Of a DNA stretch of 64,000 bases, positions 10,571 through 25,500 are shown in pieces. Where the stretch lies: positions 72,572,001-72,636,000 of the forward strand of contig NC_134714.1 of the NCBI RefSeq assembly GCF_049634645.1. The letters are read 5' to 3'. This DNA comes from Pelodiscus sinensis (lineage: Eukaryota > Chordata > Testudines > Trionychidae). The stretch's first letter is position 1; each line of letters starts with the position of its first letter. Both the position numbers and the translations under genes were made by a program. The notes below the pieces were generated by a model. The model was not told the DNA's origin, did not search any database, and saw nothing but the letters and a program-made list of their open reading frames with translations.

Positions 10571-13500
10571 CTGAAGTAACAAAGAAAAGCAGTTGTTCGC
10601 TGCAGTCTCTTAGACTGAGTTCTGACACACAGGTATAGGAGAGCACCCAGTGGGAAATCTAATTCAGTAAGCTGTACTATTTAGAGAAGATTTGCATTGT
10701 GAAGCAGAGGCTATGATGTAGCACAGGTCAGGTTCTGCTGTAAGCCGTGTACTACCAAGAGCCAGTGCATTAGACTTTTTAAAAAAAACTTAAAAGTATC
10801 AGTCACTGGCTTTTAGATCTTCCTTGGATGCTGATCATCATGCAACATTAGAATTCTTGCATGTGTAGCTCATGTTTGAAAACCTCCAGATCTGAACACC
10901 AAAGATTCAAGACATTCCACCCATTACTTAATTCTTTCAAAGGCTCACATGAAAGGCTCACACTGTAGCACTGAACACTGACAGAAGTCAAATCCAGTTT
11001 CTCAGGCAATGTAAAACAGCATGTTTGGTGATCAGAGAGGAGAGTGGGAATCAGCATTCCTGGGTTCACGTCCCAGCTCTGCCACTGCTTTGCATGTGAC
11101 CTTGGAAAGTCACATGACCTCTGGGCCTCTGTTTTTCCATGTGTAAAGTGGGGATAACATCTATTTGTGAATGCAGAATGATTTGAGAGCCTTATACTGA
11201 AAACAGTAGGGAAATGCAGTGTATATAAATTATTAGAAAACATGAATTTCAGTCTTAGCAAAGTCTACAAAGAAGAGAAATAATTGAATCAGAGAAATAA
11301 AGGGCAGGTGTGCTTATCACAATGATAGTAATATTAACTCTGGAATAAGAAGTTAAATGCTGGTCCCACTGGGAAATTAAATGCATTTAGGAAGAACCAA
11401 AAAGAATGAGCTGAATCTTTGCACTGCTTTTAAGTCCGGTACAATAGCTCTCAGACACTTTAGGGTCTCCATCTTTTGGAGACATTTCACATCCTGTGTT
11501 GGAGAGCAGAGATGAGAACAGGCACTTACAAAGTATCAATCTTAGGAGATAAGGACACCCTTAACTCATCAGGTACCTTTGCTGCTCCACTCTTCAGGGT
11601 CACATTGTTGGCAGGCAGAAGGGATTTTTTGTAATTTCTACAAATAGGAGCTAACAATCAGGCCCCCAAAACTTCCTGCTGAATCAAGGTGGGAAGCGTA
11701 TGGCAGAGGGAGCACAGCGTGCAGGCTGAGGGTTTCCCACTATACTTTACTCACCTTGTTTTCGTCGCTGTCCATATCCTGGATCAGATTGTCCAAATCC
11801 TGTACCCCAAAGGGGAAAAGCAGGTGACAATTAGAGGACTGTAGCTCAAAAACACATTACATCTTTACAGCCTATTAAAGACTACTAAGCCATTGCAAAG
11901 ATGACATCACAGCAAAGTGTTTAAATAATCCCAGGCAGATCTTTCTACCAGCGGGATCCTCCTTTATATTGCTGTTTGGGATGAGGAGTATCTTAGTATG
12001 AAGATGCCTTGTTGGTGGAGAGCCATGTGTGCTCCAAAGAACTGCTGCCTATGTGGGAAGCCACCCTTTAAGACTGTCCTGTTCATCGCAATGCCTTTCT
12101 ATGGGGTGTGGGTAGGTGTGATGGAGATGCTTAACAAGGAACATCTCCATGAAGTTACAACTGTGGGGAAGGAGGAGCAGAAAGTTATGATGGGGAAAAG
12201 CTGAAAACACCCCACTAATATTGGGACAGTAAATGAGCTGCAGTAAAAAAGGAAGAATTGGGCTTTGAACCTGGTGCCTCAGGTCATGGGTGCCATTTGC
12301 AGAGCACCTTGCTGGGAGACATGAGGGAAAGAACCCTGAAACTAGACAGTCACATCCCCAAATAGCCAATTCTCTGTGCAGATGCACATTGATTTCCACA
12401 TGCAAAATAAAGGGCCAGAAGAGACAGACAGTTTGTCTCAGTGCAGGGTATGGATGCTGAGAGACAAAGGACTGTTCCCTTCCTAGCCTATCCCACCTCA
12501 GAAGACAGTGCCATGAGGACAGCATTACCTCTGAAGGGATATCCTTAAACTCCTCCAGGCAATTTAGGATGATGTTATCCCCATCATTTTTGGCTGCAAC
12601 TCCAGACTCATTGACGCATTTAAGGAGCTGCCGCATCTCACTGTAGTTGTGCTGCTTCACCAGCGCCTTGGCCACTTTGCTGTACACAGCTGCAGCCTCC
12701 AGCTGGAAGTCCTAAGGTGGGAAAATGGAACTTGTCAAAAGAACATGTTCAGTCATGGACAAGCCTACCACGCCTGCCCAGAAGAGGAGCACTCTGCTGC
12801 AGCCCATTGCCACCCCCATTTTCCATACAGAAATACTGCCCGTAGAACAAGGGGTCCCAGCATGCCATTCTGCTCCGAAAGGCCAGGCCCCTCAGATCAT
12901 AGTGGGACCCTAGCCTTCAGGGGCCACACTTCTTCACTGGAAATCTGAGAAGCTGCTGCCTGCTCCACTCCACGCCAGGGAATCTCTCCCAGTAAGCACC
13001 CACCAAGCTACTAATGTGGGTCCTTCTCATCTAAGCAGTCAGGGACATCTGGGCCACTGGTACCATGCTGGCAAGTATCCCAGCCTTAGCCATCCACACA
13101 TGCTGGAGAGAAATTTCCAAAAAGACAGACAGTTTCCAACTAAATACTTTCTGCTCCCCCAGTCAGCCAGCTCTGGGAACAGCATAAAGCCTGCTCTGGG
13201 CCTGTTTCTTCACTGCCTCCATATCTTGTGCAGTCACGGACCTCTGTACAGAGGGGCTGTCAAATGCTATCAAATCTGAATTCTCCTTTCACACCTGGGG
13301 TAGCATTTTGCACAGCATGAGTGACTGAGGAAGGTGCACAGCAGTAGAGAATGCTGTTTACTCAGGGAGAGCAGCCATGAGGAAGGGAATGCATTGCTTT
13401 CTCTGTGGATGAGCAAGGAGGCAAGTTAATGAGTTCTGAAGCAACCACACCTCTCTCTCAACAGGGCAGACAGTGCCCTAGTTTTCTCTTCACATGGAGC

Positions 13501-16500
13501 CCCTTCTCTCTCTCCCATAAGGTGCCTCTCTCTAATCTCCTCTCCTTTGGTAGGGCACACATTTATTCAGATGTACAGTAAGACAGCCTTCTGGACAATC
13601 TAGAGATCTCAGAACTGCCAGCATGGCATACAGGTAAAGAGGAGAACCTTGACAATTAAGCTCTACCTCTCTCTAAAAACAAGGAAAGGCAGTTTAACTA
13701 GATCTGGAAGTTGATGTCAGTGACCCTGTAAACTAAAACTTGGCCAGGCAGTTTATTTCCTTGGCAGAGAGGGAACCCTGAAAATGCAGAGATATAGACC
13801 TACATAACTGAATGTATTTTACACTAACATGGTGACTGATCTGAAACCTGAAGCAAAGTGTCTGGTAATAAACAGTGCTTCTTTACACGAATGGGATCAA
13901 CCTCACAGGCAGAAACTTCTTAGGTTTTCCATACCTGGACGACTCTGAATGCAATTCCAAAACCTTCTTCAATGTTCTTCCCTTCCAGCATGACCTGAGA
14001 AGAAATTGCAGACATTAGACACAGGGGAAAGTGAGAGCGCGCCACTTGGTTTTGTGCAGAAAAAACTCACAAGGAAATGAAGTCACTTGTGTTACAAAGC
14101 ACCCTAGGTATTTTCCTGTCTGAGTTTAGCATTGCAATAGTTTTTGTCAAAAGGCAATTTACAGGTTTGTTAAGAGTCATCTCTAACAATGGGATGCAGC
14201 AGCATGATCCAGACAGGGAGAGACAAAGGCATGGGTTCTGTTGCCAGCTGCCCCATGGCGGGCAAGTTATGTAACTTCTCTCCACCTGTAACACAAGAAT
14301 AAGGATACTTATCTAGCTTTAAAATGCACTGAGAGCTGCAAATGAAAAGTATCTTTATTATTATAACTCTCTTTAAAAGCCTAGATCAGGAGTAGAATTT
14401 CTCCAAATCCTCTACCTTTAAGCTTTTTAATAGAAAAAAGAGATAGTGAGTGCATGTCAGGCCAATTTCTAGTGAATGTTGTCCTGGTGAAAGGGACCGG
14501 ATGAGTGTTGCTGGTTCCCCAAAATCATCCTATACAGAATAGGTCAGGCTACGGCAGAATGTTCACGTTTTGAATGAAACAATGCTATGTTTAAATGGCA
14601 GCTAGTACCTTGCTAGCTACATCCATCTTCATGTGATTGTTTCCAAAAAGAGTGGGCAAGGTTGAGCCAGCTATCTGAGAGGTCCCTGAGCTTTCACACC
14701 GATGCAAGAACTTGGTGACTTCCATCTGTAGCTCAACTGTATTGATGTGCCTAGATTGGGGGGAAAATTTTTTCATTTAGTTGGGTAAAGGATTCAGGCA
14801 ACTATTAATGAAGTGCTCCCTCCACTAATTTCATTATATTACGTGTCTCAAACATAGATAAGACAGACACATTTTCATAAACTAAAAATGGCTATTTTAG
14901 CTGCTGTTTGACTTGGGCATATGGTAATATTAACATTAGCTCCTTCTGTCTAGCCCCATCTGCAGCACTGAAGTGCTCTCCAGAACTACGTGGGAAACGT
15001 GCATTACAAGTGCTCACCTGAAGTTCAGCATTACACACACCAACCAGCTGTGGATCCCTAATAACTCCTCCCAGTCACATATAAAAAGACTAATCTTTGT
15101 TAAGCTGTAGTCAAATATGTAAGCTTTCAGTAACTTTAGAGGACTATAGTTTTAGACACTGGTATGATTCAGACAGTAAGCTTAGCAAACAAAATGGAAT
15201 CTGTATAGGCCAGGGGTCGGCAACCTTTTCAAACCAAAGAGCCAAACTACATCAAAATTCAGAACAAGTGGTCAACAAAAAGCCGTATAAGAATGCCCAT
15301 TTGCATGACTGAAAATATACAACTTAATATTATTGATAACTGACATAATAATAGCACAAATGGAACACTGTACTCACAGACTTTATTTAATGGGACTTTG
15401 GCTGCTGAATCTTTTCACACATTTCTTTGAAGTTTACATCATAACTGGTCAGGCATAACAGCTTCATGCATGCATTCAGGTTGTCTTCTGTCAATCTTAT
15501 AGCGGGGGGCTGGTGATGTGGGCATTCAGGAGTCTGGGTGGGGTGTATGAGAGGCTCAGGGCAGGAGACTGGGGTGCATGAGGGACTCCGGGCACAAGGT
15601 TAGGGTGTGTGGGGGTGCAGGAATGTTATGGCAGGGGACTAGGGATGTGAGGGTATAGGAAGCTGGGGATGTAGGGATATGAGGGGCTCAGGGCAGGGGG
15701 TTCATGTGTATGATTGGTTCAGAGTTGGGATGTAGGGGGGAAGCAGGAGTATTACAATGACGCAGCCAGATGGGGACTGGGCCCCAACTGGGGGCTTGTT
15801 AGCCAGACTTCATTTTTAAATAAAGAAAAATATTAAGTCCAACACGAAAGGTTTCAATATTGTCTATTTATAACAGGAGTGGGGAATCTTTTTTGGGTCA
15901 GGGACCACTGACCCACAGAAAAATCAGTTGGAGGGAGCCACACAAGTGAGAAGCAAAAAAAACCTCCAAACCCCCCAACCCTCACTGAAGTGACTCCCAA
16001 CTGAAACACCTCACTTCCCTGGTGCTCCAGCACCACAGTGGGGGGAGAAGCAGGGAGGACTGACGTTCAAGACCTCAGGCTAGATTTACTCTTCTGGGGT
16101 TCCAGGGTTAGTGGATTTTGTTTTCTCCACCCCCCCTATCTCCCGGCTCTGGGTTGAGGCCAAAAATGAGGGATTAAGTGTGAAGGACAGGGCTGCTGGT
16201 GAATGGGATAGGGATGGGAGTACAGGATCTGGGCAGGAGGTGAGGTATTGGAGGGGATGAGGTCTGGCCAGCGGACAGGCTGCCTGGCCAGGAGGCAGAA
16301 GGCAAGGGGGATTTTGGCCAGGGGGCAGAGGTTGTCTGGCCAGGAGGCAGGGGGGATTTTGGGCTGGGGGCAGAGGGGACTCTGGTTAGGGACAGGGGGA
16401 TTTTGACTAGAGGGATGGGAGCAGGCTGTCTGGTTGAGGGAGTGAGTGGAGGGTGGTCGTGGGGGGCACTTGTTTTTGTGCTGCACATCAAGCAACATGT

Positions 16501-19500
16501 AACACGCTTCCTGCTGCCTCCGGGAAGGGTTGGAGGGGAGGCTACAGGAAGTGTCCCCCGAGGGAACAAATTAGGAATACGAAGGGATCTATCTTTGCTT
16601 CCTGGTTTCCCCCATGCCCGGGGGGTGGGAAGGGGACAACACTGTCATGCCAAGTCATGTTTAACTCTGCTTGTTCCCCGCATGCCAGATCCAGTGCAGA
16701 GCCTCGGGGCTTTATCCGCCCCTCCCGCACTGGTGCTGCAGTCTTGTGGGGGAGAGGGGAGGTGATGGGGGGGAAAATAGGGTTGTAGCGCCAGTGTGGG
16801 CTCCCTGCTGTGGGGGAGCATGGGGGGAGGAGGGGACTGAGTTGGGGCTCCAGAAGAGCCATATCTGGCTCCCTAGAGAGCCATATTTGGCTTGTTGGCC
16901 ATAGGTTGCCGACCCCTGTTATAACTATACCCATATCAGTTTTATCTACATACGGGGGAGAGGTGGTACAAGACCCAACATTCTTGCACTTGTGGCTTGT
17001 CTTGACTAGGAAGAACGGTGTTTATCCTACATATACACTAGCAAAAAGACTGATTTTGAGTTGGGCTTAGGTAGAACGTGTTATCTAAGCCCAACCAGTT
17101 TCCCTAATCAAAGAAAACTTCATTCCCAGAATTTTATTTTGTGTTTTGCAGATACCTTGACACATCAGCGGCAGTCATTTTCTTTCGAAAAGTGCAAGCA
17201 GCTTTTTTCCTTCCTGAACTCCTTGAAACCTCCTGCAGGTACACTTTGAGGTGGTCCTTGACCTTCAGGAGCCATTTCTGTTTGCCTCCCAGCTCTGTGT
17301 AAGACTTTGCCTTGTGAGTGAAGAATCTAATGCAAGTCATGGCAGCACGGACATGATCCTGGAAGAAACAAACAAGCAAGCAATGAACTTTTAAAAGGCG
17401 GATCATGTGACAACAAGGCTATGAACTGTGATGTTGAGAAACACAGACTCGGAAGCTGAACAGACTGAGAGCATCAATAGGCAGCATATCTTCAGAGCTA
17501 CTTTGGCTGTTGGTACTAAAATGCTCACACAAAGCAAACATCATGGCTCCCTAAGAGGACATGCAATGAAAGCAACAGATAAGCTAGTGTGACAAGACCA
17601 GATTCATGACACTAAGCACAGCAGCAATGACTAGACAGTATTGCCTGGGATCTTCCTAGGATCAGAAAGCTCCTTGCAGCTTATACTTCAAAGGTTTCAC
17701 CAGCCACAAAACAACCCCACAGTTAGAAAATGTGAAACAGGGAACAACTGCAGACATGGACTCTGCAATTACTCTTTCATTTGAGTGGTTTTAAATTTCA
17801 GTAACAGCTATCAACACGAAGGATCCCAAAGTGTAGTACATAACTAGACTTATAGGAATGATTGGATGCAACATAGAAACATAGCCACCTGTGGGACGAA
17901 ACAGAACAACTGTTTCACGGTGCACAGCAATATTACACAATAGCTAGTGTGGAGCCTATGAAAGATACTGATGAATACTTGTTCCAACTGAAACCCCAGG
18001 GAATTCACAGAAGAACATAATGTGACTAACGCAGAGTCTAACACCTGCGTAAAACTGCCAAATAGGGTGATGCTATTCACTATTTCAGCAATTAACAAGG
18101 AGGGCAACACACCTCAACCTTACCTTCATAAATTGCTGCAATTCATACAGAATGTGGTAGTAGTTCTTTTTCTGCAAGTGTTTGCAGGCTGCAATGAGGT
18201 AGATGCCCCAGCACTCTAGACCTGGATCAATGGTTTCCAGCAAGTTCTCCAACATGTGCAGTTTCCCACTTTTATAACTTGGAACAAAGATCCCTTCAAT
18301 GAACACTTCCGGTGGGCTCTCCTACAGTGGGGAAAAGGGAGCTTGAGGAAAAATAGCTGCAGGAACAGGTTTTTCTCATGCCGCTGAAGAGAATACCAGC
18401 GACAGAGAAGTTAACCCTACTTTTTGGCAAAAGTAGGCACCCAGAACTCTTTTTTTAAAGGGATTCTATCATGTTTAATTACTTCATTCAGGGTAGTGAC
18501 TGGGTTTGTTGTATTTTTAAAAACCACTGCACAGCACAAGTTACAAAGCCCAGTATGCACAGAAACAAAAACATATTTGGCAGAAACAAGTTAACTTTTC
18601 AGTGGAATTTTTCCCCTGGAGTGGTGTGAGCCTCAGCACCAAAACAGCCTTGCACTACAGTAAGAGAGCCAGAAAGTGAGAACTGCCATTTTAAGTGTCA
18701 CTGTCGTCCAAGCTATGGTGTGAAGTTTTCAACCTGAAATTGTTTTGAATTACCGTTTCACCCTTGGGCTCGCAAAAGCAAGCAGATTAAAAAAAAATCT
18801 CTTCTTAACTAAGAACAAGTAGGATATGTTTAAAAGATAACTGAGAATCAGGGCTTAGAATGGATCTTCTCAGTTCTAACTATAGCAATCACACTAGTGA
18901 TAAAAAGAGAAACCAGAGCTGATAAGGCCACTTAAACAATTACTTATTAATAAACCAATTAACAGCTTGGGGATAATGGAGGTAGGTATGTCAATCAGTA
19001 TGTTCTATGTCATACTTATTTCAATCTAAATCTTCAATGAACCAGCTAAAATCCAAAACAGTCTAAAATGTATGTATTTTTCAGTAGCTTTGATCCTGGT
19101 AAGAACGGGTGGATTGAAAGTATTGGAGGCTCTCTTTTCTAGCCTTCACTATTTTGGCAAGGGGATGGGGCAATAATAATTCCGAGATGGAATACTGCTA
19201 GTTAATGGTATAACAAGACACTGATGTTCAGTCATTTGGACTAAATCCACAGAGACTGGTCTATGAGATTATAAATACTGCAAGCTCAGAGGAAACAGAG
19301 CATGCTGGATTTGCATTCATTCATTATAGACTGTACTATTTTGGTCACCATCTTAGATTTTCGAGGAAGGGAGAAGTCTTCCCTAATTGTTTTCAAAGCT
19401 CCAATTTAAATAATACAAGTGCAAATTCTGATGATGCCAGCAGAATTCATTACTCACTTTATTTAACAAATGTAGAAGTGCTTCTCGCATGCAATCGTGT

Positions 19501-22500
19501 CTCATGTAGAAGCTAATGATTGCTAGGTTGGTACCATAAGTGTGTAAATAGAACAAGCACTCTTGATAGTAGCTGTTGTGTTGGATCTTTCCTTCGGACA
19601 TCATCTCCAGACACAGGCTTCGTGTCCTCAGAGTTGCTTCTAGGTCTCTCAATGTGGCAAAGTAGTCATCGTCCTGCTATTAAGAAAGAGAATCAATGAC
19701 ATGGGACTGTCCAGGAACAATTAACAGGAAGACTATTCTGGCAGATAGGGAAACTATTGATGCAGACAGCTAGCATCAGTGATGCTTAAACACGACTGTA
19801 GCTACTGTGGTTCTGTTCCCAATATGGATAGGCCACTAAAGGAGGATTTTAAAAAGATATTTTTGCTGCGGGCAGAGATTTCAGCAAATATGCACTTAAC
19901 TCCCCGATTTGCTGTCTTATCAGAAGATCAGAAATGTCAGGAGCACAAATATAACCACAGTAGGGGGGGACCTTCTTGAGACTCCAGTTTACTTAAAATT
20001 CAAAGCATTAATAGGGGTTCAAATTGCTCTTGGTACCTAATTCTAGCTTACAATGAACCCCAACTACATACATTCAAAAATTCTATTTCAGTCAGGAGAT
20101 TCTGAGATCCCAAGTTTCACCCTCAAACTATTACATAACTATCAGTTTTTGACAAAAGATACACAACATCACATTGTGCAGCTGGACGTAACTTAGTCTC
20201 TTCATAAAGACACATTGTACAGCCTGTATAACGATATAATAGTTGGTTTAACTGCTGACAAAATGCTAATCGAAAGAGAAACTAAACTTGCATCTGCCAT
20301 TGATGAGAGTTATTCCGGTTTGTGAGTCTGGGAAACTAAAGCTCTCCAACCACACAACAGAAAACGTTTACCAAAAATGCAGCCTTTTCAACAATGACCT
20401 TAGTCATAGTACCACAGGTTAATTTGGAAGGGCTGCATCAGTGATAGAGAAAGGAAAGAAGAGTATTTTCTAGGACTCATGCAATCCTTGGTCTCTGAAA
20501 CTAACAAGGGCAAATTAATGCCACTTCTGATACATAATGATATGGACACCAATTCATTAAGGATTCACTAGACTAAGACCGTCACCACATTTCTCACTGG
20601 CCTCCAAATGGCAGTCAGATGGGCTTCTGCGTTACTGCATAACCTTCAAAAGAAGGGCCATGCCCCTCCCGCCATCTACTAGGCACAGCAGAAATCCACA
20701 AACAATCCTATCATTCTGCTGTTAGGTCACTGATTGTGGGTTGCAGCCAGTGGGGCGTCTATGCAGGCTTCAGTATTTGTGGTACAAATCCTCACATCAT
20801 CTGTTCCATATGCAAATGATGTCAAAATGACAAAAGCCATCTCATATGACTGCTCCAGCATTAACCCATTTGGATACCCACCTCTCTTGTCCCTCCCCGG
20901 GTTGAATCATGTTTGCCCTAAAGGAGTATGCCAAGCAGTTTTAGTACAGTTCTCTAGAGCAGGTAGAACAGCTACTTACCACCAGGAGTATGGGCTTCAC
21001 TGTGGACTCCAGATACTGTATCACATCTTGGACCAGTCTTGAGCCATAATTCAGTTGGTTCAGATCAAAGGGTGGTTTTAAGCATCGGCTGAATTTCTCT
21101 CTTGCTGAACTTAAGTTCCCAGCTTTAAGGCAAGCCATGCCCCAGGCATGCCATGCTCCACCTGGATCCAGCCCCGTCTTCGTAGAAACCTAACCCCAAA
21201 ATCATTAGTTAGCCGGACACAATACATAGACACAGCACAGAAGAGAGAAGCAGATAATTACACCCCTAATAAAAACGTGTTACCTTCCATTGCCCAAAGA
21301 AGAAATGTTTTCTTGTATACTAAAGAAAATTCAATCCAACAATTTTTACACTTCTAAAGGTAAAATAATTTTCTTCTTCATAGTAGATTGTACAGTTTTA
21401 TTACAGGAACAGAACAACATTAAAAGAGGATTGTGTTTTAGGAAGTGATAGAAAGTGTTAGTGGTTTTCTGTTTATAGCCTTGCCAAAATGTTTCCATGA
21501 GGTATTGGCAACATTCAGTTTCACACAATGCTGCTGACAGAAAACACCATCCCACTGTTTCTTTAGCAGAGATGTTTGTATGTAAACAGGAATCATTTTT
21601 GTTTAGCAGTTCATCTGCTCATGCTGCTTATTCCCACTAGAAATCCTAATTCTAATTTTGGGGTTTCTGTGCCTCTTGCTCCATTAATTTGAAGTGGGTT
21701 GTGCCCACGAAAGCTCATGATCCTATCTATATTTTTTGTTAGTCTCTAAAGTGATACATGACCACTCATTGGTTAAGTTTTTTCAAGATACAGATTAACA
21801 CGGCTACGCCCTGAGACTTTTCCACAATAACTCTGATTCCACAAACAGAATCTTATGAAATTAAGGAGACAAGGAGGCAGAATGGAGAGGATAAGTCATA
21901 TGAACAGATGAGCTGTCAAGGTCTTAATCATTGTCTCACAAGTGAATATTTTTCAAAGTTGCCCTAGAAGGCGTCTGAGGGCATGTCTACACTAGGACAT
22001 TATTTTGAAATAAGTTATTTCAAAATAACTCCCAAAATAACTATTTTGAAATAGCGTATCCATACTACAGGGAAGCCTTGAAATCAGTCTAAGACAGGCT
22101 CCCTTCATGTAGATGTGCTACCTCAACTTAGAGCACCAGGAAGCACTGGGGAGTAGTTATTTTGAAATAGCAATAGTGGTGCGTCCACACTACTGCTATT
22201 TCGAAATAACTATTTCAAAATAAGCATTGTTCCTCAAGGAAAGCAGGAGCTATTACTTTGAAACAACCAGCCTCTTATGGGATTGGTAGTGTGGACGCTC
22301 TGCTTGTTATTTCAAAATAGGAGGAGTTATTTTGAAATAACCCCCTAGTGTAGACCAGGGCTGAGAGTCCTTGAGTACAAATTACATTACAAAACCCTAG
22401 AAGTTGTAGATAGGAAAGATCTATTAGACTGGATGTCCTAGCTCCCTTCCAATGCAGGACTGTTCCTGACGGTGCACGTCTAGTTTTTTGCCTTTCTTAG

Positions 22501-25500
22501 TAGGAACTGTACCCAATGATGAGGGTCCTATCGCTGTCTGTGGCTGACTGTTCTAAGCAGAATGTATCTTGTGGTTAAACTGAACATCTGAAAATATTTT
22601 CTAAATTTTTCCTTTAAAGAAAAAAAATCACACTCCATCATTTATGAACAAAGATCAGCAAATGCTTTATATTTAATCTCACAGATCACATCAATTAAAC
22701 TCAGTGAGGAAAGCAAGCCATCCGAGATTATTTAAACAGAGTTTAAACAATTGCATCCCTCCATTCCTGTTACCTCAACAGCTAACTGATAGTATTCTGC
22801 TTCCAAAAGACGATTCCTTAGCCTCGTTACTGCTGCAGGCTGCAGAATCTGATCCAGAGATGGTACATGGCGATAGGCGGCAGCAACTAAAATATTCAGC
22901 ACATCCACCTTGCTGATATAACTGTGCAGAAGGAAGAAGGAATGACATGAATGGGCATGTGCACACACAGTACATCACTGCACTTTAAAGATCATTAGCA
23001 AGAATCTTCAAGGCCCTTTCGTCCATGGCGTCTTTTATATTAGTGGTTCCCAACTACTGGGGCTTCCAAATGTACCTTTGATACTCTAGCTCTACTTCCC
23101 TCTCTTAATGAACTGCCCTAAAGCCATTCTGCTGCTCCTGATATCTGCTTCTCATTCAACCAGGTTGGCTAATACTAGTACAGCCATGTCTGGTTTTGTG
23201 GCACATTTATCTGAACAGTTGGGACCCCATGCACTGCACTTCCCACTCTTTTCTGCCTTGTGTTGATGCCCCAGGAAGAAATGATATTTCAAATTCCTGT
23301 CAGGTACCATTGTAAAAGCCCACATTAAAAAGGTGGCCGAAAACAGGCAAAATGTTAAGGTTTAAAAAGAAAATCCCATCTAGCACAAGCAGCAAGTTTA
23401 AATAGTCATCGTGAGTTATTCCCATCTACTCCAAGAATTTAGTATTCCAAGTATTGATTTTGTGGATAAACAGGAGACTGACCTATAGAAAGGTTAGTCC
23501 AGCACCTTTCAACCCCATTTACATTCCTTAAAAGAAGGCTAAGAGCACCAATAAATCCCAAAGGGCAGCTGGCAATTTACCTGTCACACAAAGCTAGATC
23601 CTGGCTCCTTCCAGCTTTGACAAACATCATCTTGGCACTGAAAAGCAGCTGTTTCATGATGTCCATGAGAAGCCCAGCATCCACTTCAGGGTTAGTCAGA
23701 CCTTGGGACAATTTGCAGCAGTGCTGTATAAGTTGGTGCCCACATGCTGTACTATCAGAGTGCAGACTGAGAATGGCAATACACAAGGAAGAACTTGGGG
23801 CCTGCCGAGTAAAAAGACCCAAGAGCTTGTAAATGGACACTGCATCAACTCTGAATAGAATTCTAATGGGAAATTAGTACATTGGACTCACCTCTTGGTC
23901 TCTCAAGTTCTTACCTGTTCATAATAAAATTCATTACGCACAATTTCATTTTCATCTTCATTCAGAGAAAGAAGCCACTCAAGTTCAGTTGCCCTGGGTA
24001 TTCTCATCACTGCCGAGTAATCCAAGCCTCCATTACCAGAGGTCTGTGCTACTGAGAAAGAAGAACCAGCTAATTAGAATCATCCGCGATGGCAGCAAAT
24101 TTAGCTGAAAGCATGTCACAAAGTTATTCTGTGTGCTTTACTATCAGACCTTGCTTTGCTGTTCTCAGTACACACTCCAGAAGTTAATGGGATGAAACAA
24201 TTTCACCTATACAACATGCACAACACAAACCACACAGAAAGCAGCCACTCTATATGCACAGTAGCAGCTTTCCACTCCTATACTGTCTAAAATATTTCTC
24301 TCAACAACTACCCATATCCCTAATTCAGTGTATGCTTCATGATTACCCATTTTGGTTACAATATACCATTACAATATGCCCCCTTTGTTTTTGACTATGA
24401 GCTACAATATTTATATTTGTTGGGTAGGGGAATCAATAAATTGACTGTAGACAAAGCACTAAATGACTTACTTACCTACTTGTTTTCTTGTTTGAATTTT
24501 CTTTGATGTGCTGTGCAACCTAGCAACTTTACCTCCCAGCTGAAAAGTATTTGTGTGTGGCTTAAAACTACATGGCCGGTCAAAAAAATTTATAGAAAAA
24601 TCAGTTTTCAGCTAAACAAAAAATGTCACCAAAAACGTCTGCTTTCTAAGTCAGCTGTTAATTTTTCAGCCCAAAGCTACAAAGTTGGGGGAGAGTGTTT
24701 AAATAAAAAGTTGAGAATTTTTTTTTCCAGTAAAAGCTTTTTCTTTTTTAAAGTTTTCCACGGGGAAAAAAATTCAAGCCAGATCTAGTTAACTATGATG
24801 TTCAGGATTCTCTCTCCTAACCCCCAGAAGTTCTGGAGCAATGCCAGAGCAGTACTGTTAGTTTGAGAGACCAGAGTTTTATAAAGGTCCAGTATCTCAA
24901 AGTAAGATCTCAAGGAGTATCTGCTCTAATCCATGCATAACCATCAAAAATTAGGGATCTCAGCATTCAAGTGATATATAGCATTCATTTCTAGCCCTGG
25001 TACTGTAGTCCATGAGGTATGGGAGCCTGAAAATCAGGTAAATCCGATTACTATGGTAAAGCAAATTTGGGATGCATTACCATTCTGATGCAGAGATTTG
25101 AGATACTAGCTGCTAAATGTGACAACACTGACACTTCCTTCTATCCTCAAAAGCAGGCAAACATCCTCTGTCAAACCCCAACCTCTACACCAAGCATAGT
25201 TTTTCCACAGAAAAGGGGGAAATGCCACAGACTTCACAAAATCCAAGGAATACTACTATAGACTTATAAAATGTACTCAGATTCTACTATGAGAGGCAGT
25301 GCTATGAAACCTTAAGATACATAGAAAATTATGTCCAAACTGAACTGGACGATAATAGATGACAAATAAAGTGTGAGGTGCCATCTAAGCTCTTAAAAAT
25401 CCTTATTCAGCAAAACATCTCTTTGGTCCCATAATAAAATCAGTATCACTTTGCTGCACTACTCAGCAGTGGTTCTTCCCTGCTAAGCCTGAGAAGCTGA

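Noticed and set aside
12049..12528. Continuation of the 212-codon - strand frame beyond the exon at 12529
   Set aside because: A good GTAATG donor ends the exon and the next exon continues in phase; the rest is read-through into the intron.
16136..16934. Several overlapping frames over 100 codons, Pro-rich or Gly-rich
   Set aside because: They lie in GC-rich low-complexity sequence of a hAT-like element, occur on both strands and show no domain.
23802..23840. Upstream extension of the exon at 23801 (SIYKLLGLFTRQ)
   Set aside because: The frame is open, but joining FYYEQ to APSSSLC gives the conserved protein and agrees in phase, so the extension is intron.
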